Source: Crotalaria pallida
Taxonomy: Eukaryota > Streptophyta > Magnoliopsida > Fabales > Fabaceae
NCBI GenBank assembly: GCA_037953625.1
Contig: CM075656.1
Coordinates: forward strand, 75,287,001-75,351,000
DNA length: 64,000 nt
Reading direction: 5' to 3'
Part shown: piece by piece, positions 1 to 13,713 of the stretch
Layout: each line of letters begins with the position of its first letter
Position numbering within the stretch: position 1 is the stretch's first letter
The notes under the pieces: generated by a model
Told to the model about the DNA's origin: nothing
Database searches by the model: none
Seen by the model: only the letters and a program-made list of their open reading frames with translations
Program-made: the position numbers and the translations under genes

Positions 1-39
1 ATTAAAGAACAGAATTAAAGGTTATCTAAGGCAATTTAC

Positions 40-3000
40 CTTTGTCAAGCAATTAATGCAAATAACTAGAGTTTTCTCATCGTCGGTGACCAGTAGAGGG
101 ACAATAACCTGAAACAGTTTAAATTCTGAAAATCAGTTTTAAGTTAACTAGGTAAAGCCAACCTACATTAACATTTTAGAGGGACTAAGAAGAGCCAAAG
201 TAAAGTCGAGAAATACTTACACTTAAACATCTGAATGGATCATACTGTGACAAAACAATGGTCAGGCAGTGCTCTGCTTCACTTGAGACCTGAATAAGGG
301 ATACAAGAGGCTGAGTGCCAGAGCATAGGGAGGAAAAGCAACTACAGAAAATATAAACTAGAACAGAACAGATTGGTTTACCTTAGGAACAGTATCTTTT
401 GTAACATGAAGCAGCTTCTCAATTACAATCTCAATTGAATTCTCCATGGCATCTTTCTGAAAACAACAAAAAAAGTAAACAAGGAGAATTTCTTATGAAT
501 TATGATATAACTCCTGCTATAAAAAATGCCTACAAAAGGAGAAACATCTACAGTTGCAAGTACTGACATGAGCAAGAGCATAATCCAACCAAAAAATGGC
601 ACACAAATGAGTATGAACCTGGTTTTTAAGCATTTCAACAATCAAAGAAAGAGTGAGCTCTCTGATTGAGGAATCTGAATCATCCAGCACCTCAAGCACA
701 ACTGTCAAAATCTGATTGAAGTACTGCAAGTATACCATGAAACGCCATCACATAAAGAAGACAAATCCAAGTATATTGTTCATTGTTGTTTAACAACATA
801 ATTGCAGAAATGTGAATTATTTTACAAGGATTTATGTATTTATCAATCAAACAGATGATAGCACATAAAGAATCAGTTCACCAATCCAACGACAAAAGTC
901 TTCCGGCTGAGCAATGTTGGCTATGTTTATACAAAGCACAAATTCACCTATAACATATACAGGTTTCAAATTTTCCGATACAGAATAACAGATACAGGCT
1001 GAAAAACACAACTTAGAGGATCTAATTAACATTGGATTATGAGAGGAGTGACTAAAAACAATATCTTAAAATAGGAAGATCAACAGCACTACTTAACATT
1101 AACTGTCAAATGAAAAAGTTGGTATCACGATAAAAACCAACGTTTGTGTGATTATGAAGGATGGATTTTCTATTCAATCCAAAATATATTGCATTCTTTT
1201 CAACAAGTACCACAGACAAGCATTCATACAACTTGGAGACAGAAAGAAAGATACTAATTATCAAATTAAACATACCTTTGTCCAAGTAGAATGATCATTT
1301 GTTATAGAAGCTTCAACTAACTGTTCAAGTGCAGTCCTTTTACTTGAAATAGGGCTTCCATCACCCCCACTACATATCTACATATAACAACAACTATATC
1401 TGTTCAGTTGAGATAAATTACAACTATATCTACATAAAACAACAACATAAATAATGATCAGTTACAAGCACGTGCTACATAAAACTGTCTTCACAAGCAG
1501 CCCCCTGTCCTTACATTATGATATGACTTGGCTGCTATGAAACAAGCTTCGGGCTGATTTTAAATGTTTTTGCATTTGTTTTGCAAATGGATTGGGTTGA
1601 TCTATAGAGCCAATGGTCATTTTTCTTATTATTATTTTTTTTTCTACTGCAGTTTGCTTCGATGCTTTATCTCCCTCCTATTACTGTCACTCTCACTCTA
1701 TCTATTTTTCAAATAGAGATTTTTTCAAATGATAACAAAATTACAAAGCGAACTCATCTTCTAAAGTTGCATAACTCACCACGTGAAGAATTTGGGGAAC
1801 GCTGGGTCCCGTGTCAGTCATAGAGTTAATCTTTAAAGCTTCAGCTGAGTGATGATTAAGTTCCAATTCAGAAGGATGTTCTTTGTCATGTACATAGCCT
1901 TCAGAAACATTTAAATTCTCTAATGATGTCAAACCATTAACATCCAGATGAGGAGTTGAAAGACCCTCAAAGCTCATGCTACTGTCCACATGTCCAATTT
2001 GGCTAGTTTGAGAGCCAAAGTTTTGACCCAGTGGATTGACTGCATAAGCAAGATCTTTAGCTTTTGCACCAAGACTACCACTGTTAGAATCAGTCTCAAT
2101 ATTCCGATACAAATGTTCCTGAGTTTCACCGGGAGCTGCTTGGTCAAGACTGGCTTTAATTAGAGTTGAATCTTGGGAGCTCCACTTCCTGCCACTATCA
2201 CTATCTATGGAACCAGCAGAATACCTTCCAAGGTAATGAGCTTTCCTAGAAAAACCGACATATCCATCTTCAGAGGATGTTCCCACAACATCAGATGGAT
2301 CGTATGAAGACTTGCGTTGTCGCTCTTTCTTGTTCTGCAGATAGTTCATTAGGTCTACTTCAATACGAGGAGTGTACTGTTTAAGAGCTCGTCTCAAGGA
2401 ATTTTGTTCCTCAACTGACAAACTAAGAATAAAATTAAGAACTGCAATTGAATCGAAGTGAGAGTACACTGATATAATGCATGTAATTGCTGCTTCTTTA
2501 AGCTTTGTATTTTTGTCGTGAACCAATGGGATTAATTTAGCAAGCCATAATTTTAGGATGCCAATATTAGCAGCACCTTCTGGATTCATTGCATGCTTGT
2601 TAAAGGAATTGATTGCAAATTCAATAACAGCCAGTTTAGCCTTTGGAGATCTTTGTTCATCTAGTGAGCGTAACAAGGCAGGTAAGAGAGAATCTATACT
2701 GTAAGTTTTACTAACAACTTCCAAAGTTGTTGAACTTGGCTGCCTAACAAGCTCTTTTGGGTCAATTAACCGAGAAAATACATGGGGTAATATTCTTTCA
2801 ATGTAACCCTCAAAAGGCTTTCGGCATGCTGGAACAATATCTGCAAGGGTTGAAAGAGCAGCCTGTGCAACTTTATGGTGGGGATCATCCAAGTGCTTGA
2901 AAAACAACTTCATTACTTTCTCAAAGTTCTGGACAACTTCTTGAATTCCGTTCGGACCTTGCTGCAACAGAGAGTGTAGATAGTTGAAGGCAGCAACTCT

Positions 3001-6000
3001 TGCAGACCAGTCAGAACCTGAACTAAGTCCTTCACTCAAAGCTTCATGAAGAGATGTTGGTCCATCTACATAACTTGTCACCTCCCCAAGAGACAGCTGG
3101 TTATCATCAAAACTCCTCCTCCTGCCAGCAGACATACGTCCAGATACATTCTTTCTCGATAATGGCCTCTGGAAATTGGGTACATAACTATTGTGCGAGT
3201 CCCTAAAGTTTCCATCTCTATAAGGACCATCCAAATAATGTTTATCAGTGTTGGTGTTCGTGAATCTCCTAGCCTCCCTAATGTCACTGTTGTGCTCGAC
3301 AGAACTTTTTTCTTGTAATCTCTCAGGACCCCTTTTACTCGAATATGATAAAGGGTCAATACCAGCATCACTATGATATGATAACTTGGCAGAATCTTTG
3401 GAAGCTTGAATTTGAGTAATTATGTCAGACAAACCCAGACCACCATTTCTTTTGCTAGTTTTACTGACACCAGACACAGTTGATTCTGTTGTTAAAGAGC
3501 TAGTCAAATGATTAGATGCAGGGACAGCAGCAGGGAATGGTGGATCACGAGATGATGGAGGGTCAACTCCTGCACTAGGGACAATAAGAGAAAAATTTAG
3601 CCGCTCATTAGTACTTTATAAAAAACCATCACCCATCAAGCAGCATCAAGTCCACAAAAATGAGATAGAAATTAAAATATTTAACAGGCAAAGTTAATTG
3701 GTACCTAGATCCAAACTTGATGGCCGATGAGATGAATTGTGCTTATCAGACAAATCCAGGCCTCTAAGCATGCTTTCAATAGCAGTGACCTTCTGTTTGC
3801 TTGCATGTAAAACACTTTCCAAACTCCTTTCTGTACCCTTTCCAAGTGACTTGGCTTGTGAAAGAAGTACACCGGAGGAGATAGATGTCCCTGATGATAA
3901 ACTCGAACTTCTATCCATTGCAACAATGGCAGAAGTTCCATAACCAGGTAGATATGATGAAGCAGAGGCTTGACTAGGTAATGACATCGGTGCACCTCTA
4001 TCACGAACCGAAGGTGAAGCATGTCGCCTATGTATTCCTCCATCCTCTTCATTTATTAACTGCAATTTACATTTTCTTTAGAAAAGTAACTTGGGAAACA
4101 AAACAAAGTAAGAATAACACCCTCAGGATCATAAGCGTATACCCTTTGAATAACAGGGTCAAAGGACATAAATAGGCGACGAGAACGCTCCGGCCAAGTT
4201 TTTGCAAACATTCTGTAGCACATCCTTGCAGTAGATCGTACCTATCATTTTTAATACTGATCATTTTCATGCACATATACCTTTACAACAAAAATGAGGT
4301 TACATATGAACAATGTCATGTCAATGAACATGATAACAAGCTTCTGTCTTATACCAATAAAATTTTATAAGCAAAAAGGTCCACAAGAAAAAAGATAGCA
4401 AATGAGCATATTTTACGACCTTTTCTTTTCACACCCCCCATTTTTCTCCCCACCCCCCATTTTTTCCGCCTCACATGAGGCGGAAGTGCTTTTTTTCACC
4501 CTTTCCACCTCTTGAGAGGCGGAAAAACCAATAAATTTACACTTCCACCTCATGTGGGGCGGAAAAAATGGGGGGTGGGGAGAAAAATGGGGGGTGTGAA
4601 AAGAAAAGGTCTATTTTACAGAGTAACAATATGTGCAAAACAATTTCAAATATCTTAGCAAACACGGTTGTATAATGAAACAGAATAACAAATAATCATG
4701 TCATTTTGGAAACCCCTTCAAAAAGATAAAACTGACACCTTTTCCCACAAGGTGGTGTCAGCACCCCTAATACATTCATATATTGTTTTTATCATTTGAC
4801 AAACAAAGTTAATAATTTCTTTAGGAGAGTAAAAAACAAAACAAGAGTACAAGTGTAGCGGAGTTGAGAATTTGTGTTTGATGAGTGGCGATATAAGAAA
4901 TGATAAGATAGGAATGAATGTATTAGAGATAAAGTATGAGTGGTGCCTAATGAGGTAAAGATGGTTATATCGCATCTGAGATGGTTTGGACATGTGAGAA
5001 GAAGACAAATAGAAGCCAAGGTTAGAAGAGTTGATCAAATGAAGAATGTCCCAATAATTAGAGGAAAAGGAAGACCAAGAAAAACTCCAGGTGAAACCAT
5101 TAGAACAAACATGTGGTCTTTCAGAAAATCTTGTTTTTGATAGAACACATTGGATCGTTTGATCCACATAGAAAGTCATGGAGCGAGGAAGTCAAGAAGA
5201 ACATTCACTAGTTTGACAGATGTCAGATGTGGGAAGCAGAAAAGGAGGCTTCTGAGGGAACGGAGGGGGGGGGGGGGGGGGGGGGGGTGTTAAGGAAATA
5301 TGGAGGTGAGTGGTGCGGGCAGGCACGAACTGGGCAAGCTTTCGAAGCTTTGGGCAGGGAGGTTTGCAGGCCCTTGAAGTCTTCTCTATAATTTCTATTT
5401 CTGTTCTAGTCTCTACATGGAGATTAGAGAAAGAGGAAGAGAGATATGCTTGTATACAGAAGAACCTTCCTCTGGAACAGATACCATGTCTCACTACAAG
5501 ATATTAGAGTTCCTAGAAGCATATAAGTAAGATGGTTTATGCTGCTGATGAGTGTATCTGTATGAAAACATAGGATAGGCCACTTTTTCTTTGGCTAGTC
5601 ATAATAGAAGCTTCATTTCTGCACACAGCATGAGAACCACTTTAACTTCTCACGACTGCAACTGCAACCCACTTAAAAATAGGAGCAACAAAATGGAAAG
5701 GCTAATGAAAGTTGACATATATGCCCAAACAATTTATGTTTACATAAGTCCAATAACCAAAACTTTAAGGCTACCTCACTCATTGCATCTTTGACACAAC
5801 ACTTTATCATGTCCTCAAATAAATCAGCTGATCGATGTATTTCTGGTGCATCAGGCCAATGTTCTAGGACCAAAAGAGCATATTCACAACACCTACATCA
5901 CAAATGATATTAATCAAAAACGAAAAAATCACATGTCTCTTTCCAATAGTTTATGGGAAATTCTAAAGACATCCTCCTTTTTGGGTTACCCACCCACCCA

Positions 6001-9000
6001 AACCATCTGGACAAGCTGTTCAAATGTATATTTTATAATGCATACCTTGCACGAAGTACTGCATTGCGATCATTTTTTGCACAATCAACTATACGAGGAA
6101 GCACACGAGCAACTTTGCAGTTGCGCAGCATCTGTAAAGTAGGGACATTGGTGAAAATGTCACATAGTATGGAGATAAGAATATGCAGACAATTAGATGA
6201 GCAGCTTGCATTACCGTTTTAATGCAGTTATCAGAAGACTCTGCAATTACAAGCACAGTAATCACAACCAGCTTGAAAAGGACCTGATTATCAGATCAAG
6301 AATTAATAAAGATTCTGAAACCATCACAATCATGAAAATCAAAGATAGCAAGTAGAACTTACTGGAATGAACATTTCAGCACATGTTTCAAAATCACCCA
6401 AGAGTTCCTTTGACAAAAAGCACAGTAGATGGCAAGCCTAGAACAAAGCACAAAAAAACCAAAAAATAGTTACATATGAGCAAGAATATAACAAGAACCT
6501 GACCTGGAGACAAAGTCCATGAATTTAATTATCAATACTAAGACAAAACCAATGAACAAAATAAAAGTAGGGTATCATTCATAAAATAAATTAATGTTTC
6601 ACTTTAAGATCCATAAAACAGGATCACTTCCACAGAAGATCATCTCTCCTAGGTACAACAAAAGGGAAGGAGGAACAGGAAACTAAAACTTTCATCTTGG
6701 CACATTGCAATGTTTTGCTTCTCTATTAAACAATTTGATAGAAACCCATTGATATTGTTTATTCAACAAAAGGGCACTCAGCTCATCACAACATAGGAAA
6801 ATTCTCTGGAAAACCAGAAACAGCAAACAAGATAGAGAAAGAGGACTGAACACTAATGAGCTGCAATGATCAGTCCTCTCCCCCTCTTCTCCACACACCC
6901 GTGTATACCATTTGCCCTCTTATCAGTTATCCTCAGCCCCATTCAACATATACCATCTGTCCGTTCTGTTATATTCTTCCCTCTCTCTCCCCCAACAAGG
7001 TTGCTCCACTCCCTCATTTGCTACTTTCGCAGATTATATATCCTTCCTAGAACCTACTACAAGTCTACAACCCCTTTTCCACCTCTTGTATACATGCAGA
7101 GTTGCAGACCCTAGTCATTCTTAGGCCCATCCTTCATCAGTCCCACCTCAATCTCCATCTCCTACAGACAAGTCTATGGGCAATCACAATTATTAAAATA
7201 AGAAAATATGGAACAAATGGAGATGTACCTGCTTCACAATGCTAGATCTTCGGTCTGACAATTGTGTGCTTAACGGTCCAATTAGTTGCTTCAGAAGTCC
7301 TCGGAAACATGGATAATCAGCAGCACCTGATAAGGAGAGTATCAACAATACATTCGAAAGTGCCATAGGGGGTACAGAATCGTGTGTTACAATTTAATAG
7401 CTTGATGAAATTACAATAAATAATAAATAAGGTAAATTTCACTAAATCATTAACCAAAAAGGTTTATAAAATTCAAAGAAAAGCAAAGCAAAGGACTAAA
7501 AAAGAAATAAATGAAATAGTATAAGTGTTGAATATAACCAATTTAGTTTGAAAAGTGCAAAAAATGTTTAAGCCACCAAATAACCCCCCCCCCCCCCCCC
7601 CCCCCTTCTTTTGTAGAACTAGGATCCTAAAATCTATACATCCCTCACCAGCCATAGTGCCCTAAAATCATTTAAATTTGCTTTTAACTTTCTATCAAAG
7701 ATGTACTTATTTACATAATTCTTTGATGCCATAGTTCACTTGGAACTTCTGAAGACTCATGTAATGAATCACATCAAATAAAATCTAAAACCAAATTCTT
7801 ATAAAATTACCATAAACATCCTTCAAACCAATCCTTCAAGTTAAAGGCATTCTACAGTGGCCAATGTTATTGCCTTCAAGTCTCAAAATAGGAATAAATT
7901 TTTAAGATTGTGGCATAATGTTAGGTAATGCCCTAAGTTAGTTGAAATACATGTTACGTGTCTATCAGTGAGTTAGTTGGCAACTGGGATAATTAAAGAA
8001 ATAAGGCACATTCCCTATAGATAAGAAGCGGGGTTTAGAGGCAAAGAATAATTCAGGAATTGAGAATAGTTAAGCGTAAGAAGAGAATCGGGTCTCTATC
8101 GAATAACAGAAGAGTAAGAGAGAGGCCATGCTCTTAAAATCCTGCGATTTCAGGGTAACAAGCCAATAATATTCAGCTCTTTACTTGTTCTTTGCAATTC
8201 TGGCCCAGTTCCAATTACATAATATAAGCATGTATAGATAGATAATTCTGTACATACTCATAAAAGGAAGTATGTAAACACCAACCTCCTAGAACAAGAC
8301 CTTCAATTCTCTGCATAGCAGAAATACGAATTGACCAGTCTTTGTCTGGTACAAGGGTAGCCGCAATCTTCTCAACTTCCCTGATTAACTCCTTCTCGGA
8401 ATATACCTTGATGGGGTCTACGGGTTTGTCAGTGACATCACCATCTCCTGCTAATAATTGAATAAACAAAATTTACATTTAAATAGTTCATGTATTTGAA
8501 TAATTCGTATCTTAAAATAAATATCAGCAATTAAGCTAAAAAAGAAAGGACAATTTAAACTGCACACTAGCCTGAGCATGCACAAAATGTTAACAATATC
8601 TAATGTGCAAATTCCTTTGTGAATTTACAGCTTGGGATGCTATTTATCACTTTTACTCATCATTTTAGCTCCCTTCGATCATTTTGCTTCCAAACTGAAA
8701 TCAACTCTACTTTTTTTAGATTTTTCACTAGCATCCCATGTAAAAACATTATTGATGAAAAGCATAAGAAAATATCCACAATTTGACGAATTAAATAGTG
8801 AGAACAAAACGCCAAAGGGTGACCCATTGCATGAGGCTCCCACCTAGTGGGGTCTAGGGAGGGTAGATGTAGAATCCCAAAGATCATACAGACTAAAATT
8901 TTGAAATTACCCAAGGAGACATGCTAGCTACAATGTCCCAAAATTCCAATTATCGAAAGAAAAAAAATTAATCATCATAATTAGTGAAAACTGAAGTTGC

Positions 9001-12000
9001 ACTCCTTATCATCCAAATTTAAACAGAAATTACACCCCTTATCATCCAAATTTAAAAGGTCTGCCAATCTAATCATGATATGAAAGCTCAGATAAAAGAT
9101 AGGACGGAAAATAGATCAAAGTCAAACAACTCTAAATTTGATCCAGAGGATGTGATGCCAAAAGCAAACATGTCCATAGTAACCACATCATTTGGACGTT
9201 TAACTTATGATCAAGCATTGTCACTATTGTGCAGCTCATCTCAAAAAGTGGCAGATAAGGTATAGTAAAGTAAATTATAAGGCAAATAGACAGTTATAGA
9301 GCAAATGAGAAAGGGGAAATATATGGATAAAATATAGCCACAAAGCCTTACATTAATACTAATTAGAATAGAAACGCTTATTAACCAAGAACCACAGATA
9401 TTCTAACCTCCGAAAAGAGAGGTCTCCCTTGATGAATTTTTAGCCTTTGGACTACTTTTCTTTGGATTAACAGTCAAAGGCTTAATTTCCCCGGTAATAT
9501 AACCACTTGGAACATCTGAAGCACGGACTTTTGGTTGAATTCCCTCTAGACGGGCATTAATATCTTTCACCTGAAACCATCATGATGCTAGTTAAAAAGA
9601 AATATAAATTCTCACAGCAGTTGACATTGAAAGGTAAAATGGCAAGAATAATAATATTTGTCCCCAAGAGCCAGCTCAATTGGTAGAGTTGCGGGTTCAA
9701 ACCCAAGTGGCTGCCCTCCCCCCAACCCCCCACCCAGGAAAAAAAAATGCCTGCCTATAAAAAAACAGGTAAAATGGTATTCAAAGGTTCAAACTCCTGA
9801 GCTTAAATGTGTGTTTATAACTATGAAATATTAAATAACGATGAGATCAGGTAATTGATTCTTTGTTTGATCTTTGGCATTTACCAAAGATGAAGGAAGA
9901 TTGTGGCGTTGAAGTTCATCACGAAATTGAGGCCCAGCTTGTACATACATCTCCTGTCAAAGAAAATATGGAATGTCAAAGAAACGTAATAACAGTAACA
10001 TTAAATTTAAATATCCAAAATAGCTCTTCACTGGTATGAACTATGAGTACATCAATAAATCAACTTTTTTTTATAGCACCATCATACCAAAATAGCAAAC
10101 CATTCAATAAACCATAATATCCGGTATTCAATATTTCAGAATCATACATATAATTGAATAATCTCCTTTGAAACAGAACTTCAAACAACTAGATCATCTC
10201 CCTTGAAAAATTATTAAAACAAGTATCTATAAAATCAGTTTCAATATTGCGATATATCTTAAAGACTGCAATCAATCTCGCTGTGAATCCAATCCTTTCA
10301 AGTGCTGAAGAGGCAAAGCCTTCAACGCATTAATTTGATCATACACATCACAATGAAATCAGATTCTAATGCAAAGTTTAAACTAACTATTGCTATAGCA
10401 TAAACCCCTTTTGGGTAACTAACATAAACTTAATAATGTAACCTTGTCATTTAGCCAATACATACAATATTAAATGACTACAAGATAAGTTATACTTACC
10501 TCAATGCACAAAATAGCTGCATCCCTAACAGCAGGATTAGGATCATTCAGCAAATGCAAAACCTGACATTGATTAAGTTATGGAAGGAGTTAGTATCAAA
10601 TCCTTAAAGCAACTAACGATACAAAAGCTAAGTACTTCGAATTAGTAAAAGTCAATGAACATACAGGAGGAAGGATAGCCCGTTGAAGTGGGAGCTCAGT
10701 AGATGCAAATAAATTAATTGCAGATGTGACAGTTCGTGTGAACTCCTCCCGGACCCTCCAGCTTCTGTGTGCCCAAGCAAAGGATCCCGCCCTTTCAACA
10801 ATTATAGTAGGAGAAGAGACCTGCAAGTAATAATAATATTTCAAAATGAAGGGAACTCAGAAAGTCTCATTCTCAAAAAATGCAAATGGAACAGCTTAAC
10901 AGGACAGATTTTTTCTTTTTTTGAACCACATGTAACCTCCTCAGAAGCAACCCTGTTTGAGCCAAGTAGGACCACTATGGTTGGCACACATTTAGACATA
11001 AATAACATAAATACCAAATTACACATGGAAAGATCATGCATTTACTTTGAAGGAAATGGTATATTTGAAAGGAAACATTCAAGCTACAATATGGTCATGT
11101 ATATCATGAAGAATAAAAAACACCTCCAATAAACTTACCGTGCGAAACTCCATTCATTTGGAGATAAATCACAACCTTGTGCTGAAATCAACATTTTGCA
11201 ACAAACCAAGCCCAATCTATAATACAAAGAAATAACCTAATCTAATAATTTCCAGCACAACTTGTCTATTTAGAAACTGTGATATACCTGGAACAGTCTA
11301 TAGGTACATGTTAACTTAATTGAGCGCATGGCCACAAGTTTCAGTGGGTACATGAACACCCGTTATCAGTAATCAAAAAGAGGCAGAGGTAGATAACTAT
11401 CAAAAAGTCAATGAAACTCACTTCGTTCAAAGTTAAAATTAAGAGTCAAACATAGTTTGGCTCATGAATGGTATGATTTACTATTTGGAAGTTTATTCTT
11501 TAGGATATTGAAACTATCAAAACATAAAATTCTGCATGCTTTTTCATATGCAGAGATTACTTGGACACAGTTCCTCATGTGTTTCTTAGTGCTCCACCGA
11601 AACTAAAGTTAACAACAAATAGACAGGTGCGAGATGAATTTATAAAGTAGTAGGAACTGCAACAAGTAAAACATGACATACAAAAGGTGATGATAACAAG
11701 GACACACAATAAACCAGAGAGACAGGTTTTTGGTTTATTTAGCCTACTAGGAAAACATTATGAAGAAATGATGTTGTGGCATTGCATTGCAATGACACCA
11801 TGAAAAATCAATGGCTGCAAAACAAAGTAACTAACACTGAAGACATCTTATGGATAATCCCACAACTATGATCAAAGATGTTGGCATGTTATTATAATTT
11901 ATAACTAGAAAACCTAACAAGAGCCAATAAACTCAAGCTAACCTCATGTCCAAGCAAGAATTGGTCATCATCACCACCACCCCATCAGAATTTTCATTCT

Positions 12001-13503
12001 CTAGAACCACAGGACAACTATTGGTTTCTCAAAACTTGCAAGGCTAATAATCAAGCATCCAATATAAAAACCTTCATATACAGCTGGTATGATTTTGAGA
12101 TGGGACAAGCTTCGGCTTCAAACACACAAAGTTCTATATTCTCGGTCTCACTTTTCAATTGATCACTATTCTTAACAACTTTTCTTAGAATTGTGCATGC
12201 TAGGCCTAACTCAACCCCAAAAGCTAGATCAAAGGGTTATAACTTATAAACATGCCAAGGACTAAACATCTAGGGCAGTAGAGCGTGAGGTTTGCAAAAC
12301 TGGACATCTGCAGGTGGCCCAACATCCGAGCGTGTTGGAAGCCTGCCGGACCCTAAAGGGCTTTTCTCGCACATGACGGAAAACAAGATAAGATAGTTCT
12401 GGCACCGATACTATCTTAGAAGTTAGAAATGAGCAGGTTAGATCTAACTCAACACCAAAAACTAGCTAATAGGGTGAGGGATGCCTAAGCCTTATGAAAA
12501 TTGGCTTGGCCATATTCCCATCCGAAGTGGGACTATCTTAACAACTTTCTACTTAAGATTTTAGTTATATCTTATATGTTATTTTAAACAATAAAATGAT
12601 CGAATCACATTCAATGAAAATGGCCAAAAATAAAGCTCTCGCATAAAGATTTTAATTATACGCTATTTTAAGTACAACATAAAATAATCCAAACACAAGC
12701 ATTCGATTAAAGTAGTAGTTAAAAAGGAATTCACACTTCACGAACACTCTATGAAGCACTGATACGTCAAAATGATTGTTGAACTGGATACGTTACTCGA
12801 TAGCTTTTAATACTTCTTGTCCATATATCTTTCAATTATTTTATGATTATCCGTATCTAAAATGTCCGTATCGTATCAATATCTCATATCTGCAGCCGCA
12901 CGCGCTTCCTATTGTCACCATTCACTAAAACTCGATACAGTTAGAAACAAAATCACTTAAGGTTAATAGCAAATTTCTACTTCAGACTTCAATTGATCCA
13001 AACGCGATAAAATCCTAGATTAGAATTTATAAAAGAAATCACACTTCACTCTCACTCACTATCCACTCAAATTCACACACTAATTTCAACAATCGCCAAC
13101 AAAATCAACTCAGTTTCAAAGTTCACATGCAAGTGCAATGATTAACGATCAGGTATTCGCGAGGCGTTACCTCCATGAAGGTTAGCAAGAGCCTCCTGGC
13201 GGCGTCGCGAACAGGCTGCTTAGCGTCGCCGAGGCGGTCGACGACGGCGGGAACAAGGGCGTTGAAGTGGAGCTTGAAGTGGTCGCCGGAGAGAACAGCG
13301 GCGGAGGCGAGAGCCTGGAGAGCGCCCTGAGAGACACGGAAGTTGTTGTCCTTCAACAGATCCAAACAGGAGTCGACGAGAGAGGTAACTTCGGAAGAGG
13401 TGAGGCTCTTTCTAGAAGCTTCTAGAAGCTGGTGGAGACGCTCCACTCCAGCCATTCGTTCCTTCGTGTCCTTGGCGCGTGCCAGTTCCAACGCCTCTTC
13501 CAT
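40..13503 (-). CDS. CLASP: CLASP, microtubule-associated CLIP-associated protein (3' end outside window)
   Basis: Plant CLASP binds cortical microtubules through TOG (HEAT-repeat) domains and affects microtubule stability, cell expansion and division. Exons in gene order: 13503-13171, 10820-10665, 10562-10500, 9953-9885, 9570-9408, 8447-8286, 7326-7229, 6437-6363, 6283-6215, 6131-6046, 5892-5775, 4241-4143, 4059-3705, 3569-1780, 1377-1276, 723-619, 456-382, 289-221, 108-40. All have GT/AG borders, and their sum is 4056 nt (1352 codons) in one open frame. The start MEEALELARAKDTKERMAGV, the block VYSEKELIREVEKIAATLVP (second TOG, about residues 265-500) and a third TOG in the long exon (about 780-1025) match my memory of Arabidopsis CLASP nearly residue for residue. 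A Ser/Arg/Gly-rich linker (about 520-780) carries the basic region that usually contacts microtubules. About 87 C-terminal residues should lie beyond position 1. Intron 1 is 2350 bp. No break in the frame was seen. Confidence 0.97.
4417..4611. mobile_element. Hairpin MITE (hAT-like, 8-bp TSD) in CLASP intron 12
   Basis: The first and last ~70 bp are inverted copies starting GACCTTTTCTTTTCACACCC, with only two mismatches by eye, so most of the 195-bp element folds into one hairpin. It is flanked by exact 8-bp direct repeats TATTTTAC at 4409-4416 and 4612-4619. An 8-bp duplication fits the hAT superfamily, though some Mutator-like elements overlap this size. Each arm also contains a smaller palindrome (CCGCCTCACATGAGGCGG). 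No coding capacity. Confidence 0.9.
4850..5215 (+). pseudogene. Non-LTR (LINE) reverse transcriptase C-terminal relic
   Basis: The plus strand encodes the block HLRWFGHVRRR followed by VRRVDQM and GRPRKT (4962-5100), typical of the C-terminal tail of plant LINE/L1-like reverse transcriptases. An upstream piece in a shifted frame (LCLMSGDIRNDKIG, about 4877-4918) and a downstream piece (FDRTHWIRLIH, about 5138-5170) continue the same family pattern with frame changes. The catalytic RT domain is missing. It is a decayed fragment in intron 12 of CLASP, running against the gene. Confidence 0.8.
5265..5287. repeat. Poly(G) tract, 23 bp
   Basis: An uninterrupted run of 23 G lies just after the LINE relic in CLASP intron 12. 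The following 220 bp, to about 5510, are less AT-rich than the introns around them and look like foreign (retroelement) DNA that I could not name. Confidence 0.9.
7584..7605. repeat. Poly(C) tract, 22 bp
   Basis: An uninterrupted run of 22 C in CLASP intron 6, in otherwise AT-rich DNA. The length should be treated as uncertain because such runs are hard to sequence. Confidence 0.9.
7919..8219 (+). mobile_element. Possible solo LTR in CLASP intron 6
   Basis: The segment begins TGTTAGGTAATG and ends CAATTACA, has a different base composition from the intron, and sits between copies of CATAAT (7914-7919 and 8218-8223) that overlap its ends. TG...CA ends, about 300 bp length and a short flanking repeat suggest a solo LTR. 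I recognise no family, and the target duplication is ambiguous. Confidence 0.35.
9664..9750 (+). mobile_element. tRNA-derived SINE fragment in CLASP intron 4
   Basis: The stretch contains an A-box-like AGCTCAATTGGTAGAG and a B-box GGGTTCAAACCC, spaced as in a tRNA-derived pol III promoter, then a pyrimidine/C-rich body and an A-run. It lacks a tRNA acceptor stem, so it is a short SINE rather than a tRNA gene. No clear target duplication. Confidence 0.6.
12195..12550. repeat. Degenerate dispersed repeat in CLASP intron 1
   Basis: Two diverged copies of a phrase (TAACTCAACCCCAAAAGCTAG near 12207 and TAACTCAACACCAAAAACTAG near 12445), ending near GAAGTGGGACT, resemble a very common plant LTR-type repeat. 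The interval between is GC-richer than its surroundings. No intact ends or target duplication. Apart from this, intron 1 (10821-13170) shows nothing I can identify. Confidence 0.4.
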
Positions 13504-13675
13504 TGTTTCGGGTTTGGATCTGGTGCGGGTGAGTTCAGATCTGGTTCGATACGGTGACGAATCGGAGAGGAAAGGGGGACGAAATATTGGATGAGAAATT
13601 GGATAAGATGAGATGAGAGATAATGAATGAATGAATGAAGCGGTAAAATAAGCGGAGCCGTAAGGTTTTTGGTTG

Positions 13676-13713
<38 letters not shown>

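Noticed and set aside
9664..9712. Possible tRNA gene with A and B boxes
   Set aside because: No matching acceptor stem or anticodon arm could be paired; the A-run and C-rich body fit a SINE.
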